A DNA stretch of 64,000 bases from Angiostrongylus vasorum (lineage: Eukaryota; Nematoda; Chromadorea; Rhabditida; Metastrongylidae): the NCBI GenBank assembly GCA_018806985.1, contig JADANN010000345.1, forward strand, positions 868,001-932,000. The letters run 5' to 3'. The notes below the pieces were generated by a model. That model saw only the letters and a program-made list of their open reading frames with translations. It searched no databases and was not told where the DNA came from. The position numbers and the translations under genes were made by a program. Shown piece after piece: positions 34,916-47,200 of the stretch. The stretch's first letter is position 1. Every line of letters starts with the position of its first letter.

Positions 34916-36034
34916 ATGCAGTAGATACTATTTAAATGACTAAATAAAGGATAAAAAAGCTCGACTAATCAAGGCAACAAATAGGAATTGTGATTTGTTT
35001 GCCGAATATCACACATCTACCAAAAAAGCTTCGTTTGCTTCTTCTTTGTGTTTTTATTCTGCACCAATAAATTACATAGGAATTCTACTACCAAACTAGC
35101 AACGTTCAAATGAATTTTCTGACTGACTCGTCAACACAGGTAGCTTTTATATGATAATTTAAGCTTGAAAGGGAAGCAACGCCTTTCGAATCGTTGTGAT
35201 GAACAAGAAAAAAAAAGTAAGAAAATGCGTCTATGACTTCCAAAACTGAGCAAAATGTTAGGAATGTAACCAAATTACGGAAGAAGAAATCCTAAAAGAA
35301 ATCCAAGTGAAGGACAACTTTTCTGTCCGTACGTATCACAGTACAACAATGCTACACTTATTTGTAAAATACTTAATATCAATTGGCAAATACTGTGCAA
35401 ATACAAAACAAACATGGTTGAAGGTGATTTCAAAAAGCATCTTAGAGCTTGTTCTTATCTCAGTAGTGGAGAATAGTCACTGATAGTCATTTAGAGGAAT
35501 TAATTAACGTCTGTGCAATCGTGCAAAATTATTCGAACAACACCGTAACACCGTTAATAGCACTTACCAAAATGTCAATCTCGTCGTTACGCTAAAAAAT
35601 AGAGGTGAGCATATAGATGTTTTACTTTCTTGTCCCTTTTTTTAAATATTCACGCATTCATGACAACGTGTCATTTTCGTTGTCTGCAACAAAGCTGAGC
35701 TTTTGGTCGGTTGTGGGCTGCATCGAAAACAATGCGCGTCGTCCATTGTGTGCCACCATCATCATGTGTGCTCATTGAAATTAGTGCGAATAGTCTCAAA
35801 TTTACTAAGCGAACACTATCGCACACAAACTATGACACGGTCAGTGGATTTTAACAGTGCGACGGAAGGCGATGTACGACGAGGAATCTATCAGACTTTA
35901 TCGGTTCGTCTCATCGTTACTCAAAACAAAATGATAAAACAAGGCCACCAACAACATGGAATGCGAAGAATTTGAACGCTTCATTCGCTTCAATTTCGTG
36001 TTCTTTTTCAAAAGTATTGCATAATATTAAGAAA
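34916..36034. other. No feature recognised
   Basis: AT-rich, with short frames only on both strands and no repeat match within this window. Confidence 0.35.
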
Positions 36035-36385
36035 TCTCAATGTTTATATTTTTATTAATTGCCTACTGTAATTTTCACGGCAGGGTATTATGCGAAATCA
36101 ATCACAACGATGCTGAGATAATCGCAAAATTTGCACCCAGGACCAGATCGAAGCACGATTTCCCCTTCCGGGGTCTCGCGCATTACGCACCTTGCCACCG
36201 AGGGCCTTGCTCTGCACTTTTATCAGCTAGTTTTCTGTTGATGGGTGATTTCTGATGGCACTGGTAGATAGAAAACTAACTGAGAGAAACGCAGATCAAA
36301 GTCCTCCGTGGCTTGGTTCGATCTGGCGCGGGGCCCATATTTCGCGAATACCTAAGCATCGTTGTGATTGATTTAGGAAATCTTA
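36035..36385. repeat. Repeat family F with inverted terminal blocks
   Basis: AATCAATCACAACGATGCTG at 36098 recurs inverted at 36345-36380 (CATCGTTGTGATTGATT), enclosing about 250 bp. The flank CGGCAGGGTATTATGCGAAA also occurs, diverged, at 27.06 and 39.49 kb. A MITE-like element is inferred. Confidence 0.7.
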
Positions 36386-36719
36386 TCGAAAATTAGGAGC
36401 GGTCTAAGTAGAGACGATAGCGTTAGCGAAATTTTAGTCCGAAAAGAGAACTCTCGATTCCATTTCACTGAGAAATTTGACACAGGTTAAATTCAGAATA
36501 TTGGAAGTAATGTTTTACGTATAAATTAACCATTCATTTTAGAAATATACCAGCCCTTTCGATGTGTAGATCGTTGTTCCAGAAAATAAGCTCTTCTTAT
36601 TTTTTACTTTTTAGTAGTTCCTGATTAGAACGAAATAATATGATCTGATTCCTTTTCAATTTCATTCCTCCACGCATTAAAAGTATATGAAACCCCGAGA
36701 CAAATTCTAAATTTAGTCA

Positions 36720-37012
36720 CATAAAAGGATAAAAAGGATAGAGCTCTCGGCACTGACCAATCCCTGAGGAATGCGCCGTGCATTCGACTTTATTACGCAT
36801 CGTTTGGAGGTGATTGAGTGCATATCTGGCGTTTACAATGACTCGCGGTAGCCTACCGATGTACCAAGCCAGTGCTGGTATCCTCGCAGACAAGTCTGGT
36901 GCCAATTTGCCGACGCCGGAGTGATAGAAGGCTTGGTGGGCTGTGGGGGGCGGGGACCGACTCCACGTTTGTGTTGCAGGACGCATCCGACCACTGCGCC
37001 ACACACGCCGCT
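36720..37012 (-). mobile_element. SINE family A copy
   Basis: Complete minus-strand copy with AAAGGATAAAAAGGATAGAG tail, core CGCAGACAAGTCTGGTGCCA, and head CGACCACTGCGCCACACACG. Confidence 0.92.
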
Positions 37013-38073
37013 AACTCCGTCAAATATTTTTCAAAATTGGTGAATATTTCACTGTTTTTGATGCACTCACAAAGTTTTGTTTATTGTACCATTCCTTCTA
37101 ATGCATAGATCGTTCCTTCAAGAAATTAGCTCATCTTATTTCTACGTTTTAGCTGTTCCTGAGTACAGTGAAGTAACATGGTCTGATTAATTGCTAATAT
37201 CATTTCTCTACGAATTACAAGTATACAAAATACAGAGAAAATCCCTAAATCTAGTCATATATTTTCAAAAATTGACTTCCCACTCATTCTGAGCACTAAC
37301 AATGCGTATATCGCCTTCTTGATGAGCTTGTTATGAAGTTTTCTTTATTGCGGCCAATGTTTAGCACCTCCAGGTTGAGAACCCTCAGATCAAACGTGGG
37401 TCCTCGCAGTTGCATTGAGTTGAATCCAGTGGAGTAAAGTACCGTATAAATGAAACAGTCCAGAACCACTCTTTATAAAATGCCACTGCTGAAAGAGGTT
37501 AGCCTACTTTCATTAACATACTCTCCTACTTGACAAAGGAATCTGTCCACAGTTCTAAAAAGCACTATAAGTTCACGTTTCAAGCGCTCTCAAATCACAA
37601 AGCCTAACCGATCTTTTATTTAAATGGTAAAAACACCTCTGTAGATTAAAGACAGCCGATGTCAAAGCTAAGAATTGTTAAGGCAGTACATAAGCATGAC
37701 AATGTTATTATGATAATATTTACACAACTCATCTACAATTTAAAATAGTATTGCTGTCTTAATTCAATTACAAGGAGAGGGCAGCAGAAGAAAGTGGTAA
37801 GACTAGATGTTTTTTCCTTAACAAAATAAGACACTAAGAAACGAAATTTTGATTGCCCAAAAGAGGTGAACAAGACAGGAATCAAGTCAACAAAGCACCA
37901 AATATTGGTAGGTTTCGACTCCGTACTACATCGTTTGGAGGGAGTGAGCTACACATCCTCTACAAAACATCCTTTAATAATCGAAAACGAAAAAAATCAT
38001 AAAAGAGTTCCTCAAAAAATCGAAAACATTTTCAATTGGGCAGAGATTGCTATAGCCTATGTGCTGCTATATG
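37013..38073. other. 3' flank of alpha-actinin; nothing assigned
   Basis: AT-rich. Should contain the alpha-actinin 3' UTR and polyadenylation signal just left of 38074. No convincing element was picked out. Confidence 0.35.
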
Positions 38074-38223
38074 TTACTGACTATAGAGACTTCGACTGAA
38101 TGTCACATAATCGAATGAGCCGGGAGGAGCATGAGGATCGTTGTAAGGCGCCATTCGTTGCATACAGTAGGAAGCTTGGTCACTTGGAAGCTCACGCCGC
38201 AACTCGTCGGCGGTGATGAATGG
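38074..38223 (-). CDS. atn-1: Alpha-actinin last exon (C-terminal EF-hand lobe)
   Basis: Encodes [20 protein letters not shown], then [20 protein letters not shown] and the end SRSLYSQ with TAA at 38076-38074. The family end is normally ALYGESDL, so this C-terminus is divergent and shorter and lacks the usual PDZ-ligand-like ESDL. It is joined in phase 0 to the exon at 45115 across a 6.9-kb intron that holds an RTE element. Confidence 0.93.
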   Translation of the reverse strand, partial: PFITADELRRELPSDQASYCMQRMAPYNDPHAPPGSFDYVTFSRSLYSQ

Positions 38224-41200
38224 CTGAAAAAATTCCATCGTTCGAGCAGAGAAAAACCATAGAACACAGTCACTACTATGAACGAAAAAGTTAAACCTGG
38301 TGAATTCGACTGCAGCTTTAGCTAAACTGAGTTCAATAGCGATTTATGCCTCCAGAATTACTCCCGATGATGGGTAAACGATGATAGTAAAGTTATGATA
38401 AAAGAACTGCATGAGACAAATGCAAAGCAGGGATTCGGGTGGTGCAGTGGATAACAGGGAAGACCCGCGGAAAGAGTAGTCGCGGGCTCGAAACGATACC
38501 GATGTTCCAAGTATTGCTCATACCTCAGCATCTTCGCGGTTATTTTACTTCATTTATTTTACAACACCCATTTTTCACATCTACTGCGCGGACCGTAGCA
38601 TTTCTTGCATTCCTGTCGTTTCCACGCACCCACCATCCGCGAAGGTCCTCAATCTATTTGCGTACGGGTCGATTGATGCTTGAGGATTCCTTTTTCTACC
38701 TTCTTCATGGATGCCGTCCCAGGAGTTCGGAGATAGCCATGCTGGAACGTTTCCACATGGATGGCAGAGTGTGAGTAATTCCCAGGCAAGTTTAATATCG
38801 ATTTCCCGACCCCAGAAGGATGAGAGTCCTCGTGGACCCGGTATGAGGTCGACCCAGCACCGTGTTTGCGACGAGAAGTTAAAATAAATAATTTAAAAAG
38901 ACATTCGAGTTCGTTCGGCATCGCATAGTTGAGTGAAGGCATATCTCTCCTGGCATACCCATGCATTAAGTCAGTGTTTTTACCTTCTTAGAAATAAATT
39001 TGCGGATCCCGAGGGAGCGGAACGCTTGGTGGGCCCCCGCATTCAGGATCAAACCAGAGACCGATCCTCTGTGTATTGAAGGGCATCTCTAACCACTCCG
39101 CTATACGTGCACTGCAGGTTGTCAACGCCATACTATAACAATGAGAAGCGCTTCTGCACAATGGAAGTAGATGACGAAACTTTGGAAATATCCAAAGCTA
39201 CAAGATCAGAAAACAACCAAGAACGAGAAGCCTTGTACGCATCCAATCCCACTGCAAAACACCATCAGCCCAACCACAATGATGCTGAGATAATTGCAAA
39301 ACTCCGGACCGCACGTATATGCGGTGGGGAACGAACGCGATTTTACCCTTTCAACGGGCTAACGCATTCACAACCAAAACCATGCGGGTTCTTCACTAGA
39401 ACAGAACTAGCTGAGAGACAGGCGAAACGTTACCATTGAGCTGATAATGTCAACTTTTTATTTACTGCCTAATAATATTTTTTCAAGGCAGGATATTATG
39501 TGAGTCACATATTACCAGCTCAACTTTTGTAACCCAGAACAACGCCACTCTTCACGAAAAAAATTTACAAAAAACCATGCATATGTCAACATGTCGTGGC
39601 GACATGCCTTTTTTAAAATCACACGGAGTCATTTCTCTCCGATGGTTTAATATTTCGCACTGAACCTTTCCCCATACTTCTTGCAATTAGTTGATAGTTT
39701 ACTGAACACAGACATGACCGGAGTCGACCTGGATAAGACTCTATTCTGCACTGACAAGTATTCCACCAAGTTTTTCTCGAACGAATTCACTGACTAGCAA
39801 TTTGAAATATAGGTGACGACTGTTGTTTCAATTCTAATCGTTATAATAAGTCATAGCGATCTGAACGAATGCGCCGATATAAAAACTGTAAATAGACACA
39901 GAATAATTCTGTTTTCTTGCTGAGCACAAGCGAGGTTGTTATTGTCCCAGTTATTACGGTAGATTTTGGCTGATTTCGACTTCTTCAGAGCGTGGAAAAG
40001 TGGAATTGATTGCAATCTAGTCAGGCAAATATCTCCATAACTTCAACAGAAGAACCGAACTATTGATCAATGTGGAAGTTGAAAGGAAATCGGTTTTGGG
40101 AAATACTGCATGATGCACTAGACTCAGTAAAATTGCAAAACACTTACAAATGCTGATGGCATTGTGTTTGTATGACGGAGTACAGTAAGATGCAGCAAAC
40201 AGTAGTATACACATCATTAATATCCATAGATCGATAGATCAATGTCTACTTTCAATCCCTGTCATGTTCACAATCCCTCGAATTCTTCCCCGGTTATTGA
40301 AAAACTATCCTCTATGATCAGAAGAAAACAGCAGGGGTAGCGCAGTGGTTAACGGCAATGTCCATCAAAAAGCAAAGTGCTGGTTAGATCCTCTCCCTAA
40401 GCCCTTCTCCACTCCAACTAGTAACGCCCTAGGTAGCTACCTCCACGATTGCAAATAGAAACGACTCGGCCAGAATTCTACGAAATTCATTTTAAAAAAA
40501 AGACGAAATCCTCAAGCAGTAGCCGAAACAACACACGAAATTAATTGTTTTCTTAAACAGCAAACATAAGTATGTTATTACAGCATTTACCAATTCACAA
40601 TAGCTGATGGATGTTTTGGTTGATGAGCCCTCTTCGAAGCATGGAAAATTCAAACTAACATGCAATCTACTCAGCGAACACTTCCATATCTTCAGTAGAC
40701 AAAACTTAATACTTAAATTTCTATTCGCATAATAAACAGATTCTTTTAAACACTTGCTGTTTTGTTTTCTGCAAGTCTTCCTGTTATTCAGTGAAGACCA
40801 GTCAAACAGAATCTTATATGGGCGAGGAATGCGCCCGGGTCAGATCAAAGAATCAACCAAGGTATCGCACTAAGCCATGCGTGATCACAAGACACTCTTG
40901 CTTGCGGTTCATTTTTGGATTTCTAGAATTCCCCCTAAAACGCTTCAAGAATTTTACGCGCTGATATGTCGAATTACTGTGCGAAGATAGTGACTTTTAC
41001 TTTAAAAATCTTCCTCATGTATCCCTGTTTTATGCACTCCTAGTAGAGTGTTTGGTTCCATCTAAATTTACCGACTAGATGTCCTTTTATACGAACGTAC
41101 AGTGCTGCAAACGTTTCGTCAAAAATTCGTGCCTGGATGCTTCACAACAGGTCTCTTGTAATCACCTGTATCACCTGTAGTCTCCTTGATCGTCAGAGTG

Positions 41201-44200
41201 ACTCGAACGGAAGCCAGTAAATCTTCCATTATTCCCTGTCGTGAAGAACTCTGACCATCGGGTCGGTGGTCTTCCTGCAGTACGTTTGACATGCCCAGGA
41301 ATCCAGTCACTAACGGCTGTTGTCCATCGGTTGTCATTCATACGCATTACGTGTCCGGCCCACCTTATCTTCCACTGTTTGGCGTAGAGAACGGCATCTA
41401 AGATTTTTGACCGTTGATGCAGGTCGGAGCTTCGGATCCCATCCCTTGTGTGAAACAAGATACTCCTAGCACCGTCCTTTCGACTGCGCGTTCGATAAGG
41501 CTGAGTGATCTTTCATCCTGTTTACGCAGCGACCAGGTTTCTGACGCATACGTTAGGGCAGGGGAATACCGTTGAGACGAAGAGATGGGCACGGAGTCGG
41601 GTGTTCTTTGTCCTCTTTGCTACATCCTCGACGCTCTTGAAAGCTCCCCAGGCTGCTCGTTTCCTTCTGCTCAACACTGGAGCTAAGTCGTTCATCATAT
41701 TGATTTTTTCGACCTAGATATACATAACTGGAACATTCAGAGCCATTCCTTCCGTTGCGCGTGAATGGGACATACGAAACCAACCCGTTCTTCTTGAACA
41801 TCGTTTTGTGAGATTTAGTCAAAGACCCAAGCTTTATCAAAGTCGGTAAGCATACGTTCCGCTTGGCTAATGTTTGGTCTAACAAGGACGATGTCTTCAG
41901 CAAAGCGAAGATGGTGTAACTCCCGACCATCTATTTTTCACTCCCATATTATCCCATTCCAATGTTCGCATGACGTTCTGGAGGGTGGCGGTAAGCAATT
42001 TTGGCGAGATGGTATCGCCTTGCCTAACTCCTCTTTTTAACGTCATATCGTTGTAGAATGGTGATATCTCGGATGTGAAATTTTTGTACAGCTCACGAAG
42101 AATCTTTATGTAGTGAGTAGGGACTCCTTGACTATCAAGGGCTTCCACGATTGCTTCTACCTCAGTTGAATCAAAGGCCTTCTGTAAATCGATGCAAATG
42201 AGACAGAGCGGTCTTTTGTACTCTCGCGATACTTCAATGAGCCTTGCTATCGTGTGGATGTGATCCATCGTTTTAAATCATTTTCGAAACCCTGCTTGCT
42301 CACATGACTGTCCTTCATCCAGCATTCTGTCAATCCTGTTTAGGATGACTCGAGTGAAAAGTTTGTAGACGACAGAGAGTAAGCAGATTGCGCGATAGAT
42401 GCCTATATCGTGGAGGTCACCGTTCTTGAACAATAACACGGCCTTGCTGGTCTTCCACTGAGTAGGATCCACTGAGTTGCATTCAGACAGGGTAACGTGT
42501 GGAGAATCAAGCCAGTGTGTTTACGAGGACTGGCGGAAGGTTCTTCAGGTGTTCTGGTCTTATCATGTCCAAACCTGGTGCTGTTCGACTTTTCAACGAA
42601 GAAATCGCATGTCGGATTTCGGAAGGGAGGACCGGTGGTACAACATAACCGTCCTTCTTTATTTCATATGGCAGAAGGTGGATGTGGCTATCGAAGAGAT
42701 CTGAGTAGTATTCCTGAATGATTTTCTCCGTTGCCTTTCTGAACGCTGTAACTGTTCCGCCTGGGTGTCGGAGTGCAATCATCTTGGTCTTGTAATTGGC
42801 GAAGCTACGGTGTGCTTTGCTAAGTGCTTTTCCCATCCTCTGCAGCTTCGACCATTACTGCTGCTCTTCTCTCTTTAAGATCTTCTTTTTATCGCCTGTC
42901 TGCATTGCTTTGCAAGTTCGGACGTTAGTTCGCTGTTGCCTGCAGCTCCTACGATTCGGCGCTGGCGTATCAGCTCGTGTTTCTGGAGACATCGAACTCT
43001 CAGCTTTCATAGCGCTAACGTGAAGATGTTGAATGAGCTGATCGTATTCTTCGTTGTTATCGATGACCGCATCTTCCCAACAGCCGACCAATGAATTGGA
43101 TAAGTCCCAGTTTGCGGTGGTTCTGGGACTTCGGTTTTTGAATTTAGCGGCTTTCCCTCCTTTCAACGAAAAGTAGAATATTGCACGAAGGAGACGGTGG
43201 TCTGATCCCGTGCAGAATTTTTGGGACAACGGCAACATCGGTTACGTAAGACCTTCTATTTACTATGATGTGGTCTATTTCGTTATGGAACTCTCCATGG
43301 AAGACTCCCACGTCCAGCGATGAGAGTGGGGCTTCTGGAATTGCGAGTTGCCACGGATGATCTTGGTCGCCATGAGAAACTCAGATAGCCGCTCACCTCA
43401 CCCTGTTCGTTCCATTCTAATCCGTGGGTTCCAATGTGACCTTCTTCTTGGTCCAATCTTGACGTTGATATCTCCAATGACGACCTTGGAGAATGTGTGG
43501 TCTTCTCTGTGGAACTTCTCCAAGTCCATATAGAACGCTTCGACTTCTTCTTCGTCATAGTTTGATGTCAGCGCGTAAACGACGAAGACTGTCAAAGCCG
43601 GTATTGATCTACATCTTTTTAATCGTAAACGTTCGATTCGGGTTGTAAGCTGTTCAAATGAATCGATGTCCATGGACAAACTCGTGTTGACGAGAACGCT
43701 GACGCCGCCAGCTCCTCCACAGTCGCATGTTCCGAGGAATAGTTCATCTCCGGTGTGATAGACGGCGTTGAATGGTTGGCGTCGTCTCGTCTCGGCCAGG
43801 CCGATGACGTCGGACCTTATCCTTCTTAACTGCATGAGCAAGTCTTCTATCATCAAGGACTCGGATGCAAGTGTACGTGCATTGTAGGCACCGATCGTCA
43901 CTATAGTTCTTTGTAATTCAGGTGGTTCCTCTCAATACTCGTTCTACCCAACGCTGCGAAATTGGGGGGCTCTTTCGGAGTCAGGGGGAATGAGGCCTGT
44001 TTTTACTGTGTTTAGCATTTTGATACCCACGTATAGCTTGCCGAGCTCTGAACGTGGGGGGTGGGTATAATCACGGGTAGCTTGCCAGGCTCTCCCAAAG
44101 TGGACGTGGAGCTTATCTTATTTGTTGGAGGCGACTCCTAACCGCCTCCCATATACTTCCCTGTCACTTGATTGCAGGCTTTTGGCCTAACTGACTCGTA

Positions 44201-47200
44201 GAATGCAATCCGCACAAGCGAGAACGCATCCACACACGCATGCATGAACACACCTAGCAAATACAGAAAGTATTTGCCATATCGGTGCAGCAGAAACAGG
44301 AAATCCATCCCCCGGATCCGCCTGCGTCTCAGGGAAGCAAAAGTCGCTTTTCGTCCGCGATTAACCTCCTGTCCGCCACCTGGGGACGCGCCAAGTAACC
44401 TCGCCACTAACTGGCTCGAGATCCCTCATATGAGGGAGACCTCCTGTAAAGCAAACCCAAAAAATGAACCGCAAGGAGGAGTGTTTTGTAACCACGCGTG
44501 ACCTCGCGCTATAGCTCAGTCTGCTCTTTTGACCTGAGCCAGCCACACTCCTCGACCAAGTAAGACTCTGTGCAGGTGATCTATAACAAATAACTGGAAG
44601 ATTTAAGAAGAACAAAACGGTCAGTCTTTAAAAGAAGATGTTTAATATGCGAATAAAATTTTATGTTCCAAGCTTAGCCTGCTGAGTTTATGAAAGCGTT
44701 TTGTTGAGTAGATTGCACGTCAATTTGCCCTTTCCAGGCTCTGAAAAAGGTGGAACCGCCGATATGCCAGCTATTGTGAAATTGTTGAATGCTGTAACAA
44801 TAGCCTCATGTTTGTTTATCTATAAAAGACAGTGAATTAGTGATCAATGCCGACGTTAAAATAAAATTAGTCTTGGGATTCGCAACAAGAGAAATGTTCG
44901 AAGACCTTCGTGGACGATGAATGCGAGGAAATCGAATCTAATGCAAGGAGTGGTGGGATCCGCAAAGTAGATATGACCATGAGTCATGCAAAATAAATCA
45001 ATAGTTATGATATTCCTGAAGAACTACAGCGACCGTAATGGCTGAAAATTAAGCGCCTTCACAAGGGACAGGGGCTTCTAAACGCCGCGCATGGCGAACG
45101 CGCTAATCATTTACCTTGCCAGCGGCGAGTATACGGAATGAGTCAATCATTTGTTCCACTGTATCAGAATCGGCCGTCTCAAGAGTCATGAAGTCAAGGA
45201 ATGCGTCGAATGGCACACGACCCATTCGATTTGGATCCACATGGGAAAGAATTCGATGAAGATCAACATCGCCCTGAAAATGTTGCAATAACAAATTCAA
45301 ACATAGAGAATGGTCTGAGAACATCAGAGTTATTTAAACTAAATCAAATGTCGCTTACTTCTCGTCCAGGTCGAATGTTGTAGCCAATAGAAATAAGACA
45401 CGACCGCAATTGCTCTGGATCGAGTCCCTGTCTGTCCTTATCGAAATGGTTGAATGAGGCACGGTATTCGTTGATTTGTTCCTCGGTTATTCCTTTACTA
45501 TCACGCATGAGAATCTATAAGAAAATACCGTAGGAAAAGAAAATACCACTATGAATGGGTTAGTTATTTCAATTTCAGCAAGTTAATCTTATTCACTTTA
45601 CAAAATAAAAAATTCCTTAAAAAAATAAGGTGACTTCAGAAATTAATGTTAAAGTTTGTTCTAAATATCGCATGACGACAAGTTCTGAACCGTCCAGGTC
45701 AGAAGTGGGAAAGAAGTAGGTGGAAGAAAAAAATTTAAAAAGCGGCTCTCAACACTTGAAAGACATCAAAACTGGTACCAATAAGTGATCAGTACACAAT
45801 TCGAAGAAGGAGTAGTTGAAGATTCATCACCGATGCCATCAATTACAAAGTGATGACGAAAACCTCGACACACCTGGTTCTCCAACTCACTCATCGTTCT
45901 ATTGATGCTTGTGATGAGACTCTCCCAACCGACGCGAAGCGATTCCATTGAATATCTGCTCTTTCTGTTCTCAAACACGAAATTTTCTTGCATCTCTTGG
46001 TGAATTCTCTCCAATTCGTCCAGGTTAGGTTTGTGGGTAAGCGCATCCTGGTAGATCCCTCGCAACTGATATACAGCGTCTTCAAGGCGTCCACGTCCGC
46101 CGAGTCCAATCGCAAGCACCTTGAGGAAAATCCAGCTTTCACAAGACAACCTAATCAAATTTTTGGGAAAAAGAATACTGTTCTTTTCATCTTGAAAACC
46201 AATAAAGTAAAAAAGCTCACAATTTCGTTTTCTTAAAAAAATTCAGGAAATAGATTAATTGTACGTGTCATGGAAAATCTTAGTGACTAGGAAAGAACAA
46301 ATGGAGCGACTGCTAAAAGCATCTCCACTTAATCTGCTGCACAATAAGAAATGGCTTCTTCCGTTCGAAGGACATAAGGAAAAAGCACCCCACTATGATC
46401 TAGGAAATTTCGAGGACTTCGTCTAACATGTCAGTGGATGCGATGTTGCTCGCTTGATATCGTTAAGAATGTGATATTTCGCAAAAGTTGAGGTTTACGT
46501 AAAACTATATGACGTTCCCGAATCTTCTAAATTTCGATATTACAGGATGAGCAATGATATTCTTCAATTCCGATCGCCAGTATAGCTCTCCATGCCTTTT
46601 TTCTTGCATGTTAGGCAAATGTGATCAAAAAATGGTCTGTGGACAATTCGTATAACAATGATGATTTTGATAACAACCTGAATGTGATTCTGAAGACTCC
46701 CAAACATGTAACGAAGTGAAGGAAGAATAGTAGAACCAGGCCGGATAACGTTACTTGGCATTTCATTTTTTTTATTCACTATGAAACTATTACAAAGGAA
46801 TTCAGCAAGTCCATTTCCATGCGAATGGTTAAACTTGAAAAGATTGTGTTCTACTTAAAAGAACTTCCTTTTTATCATATTGTCCACAAAGTTCACATCA
46901 ACTAGTTCAGCAGGGAAATAATTGTGGAAAATAAGCTTGTTTCTGATGCCTATCACGTAGCACTTGCTTCTTGACTCTCCTGTAAAGAGTGCAAGAGGTG
47001 GTGAGGAAGGATCAAGTTGATATTAGTTGATATTAGTGATATATATGTGAGAACAGAGGACCCACCTCCATCAGGTTTAGGATAATCCTTATGTATTTCG
47101 AGATATCACACTGTATACAAAACCGTGTCAGAACGTTATTTATACTTAGTCACTTAAATGGTCCACCTTCATCCATTGGCTTCAACGTCTCACCGCCGAC

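Noticed and set aside
38434..38505. Functional tRNA gene
   Set aside because: Box A and B are present, but no acceptor stem or cloverleaf could be formed by eye, and a similar degenerate copy exists at 50.9 kb.
42477..42721. Plus-strand frames in the 41-44 kb region
   Set aside because: They are shadows of the minus-strand RTE retrotransposon.
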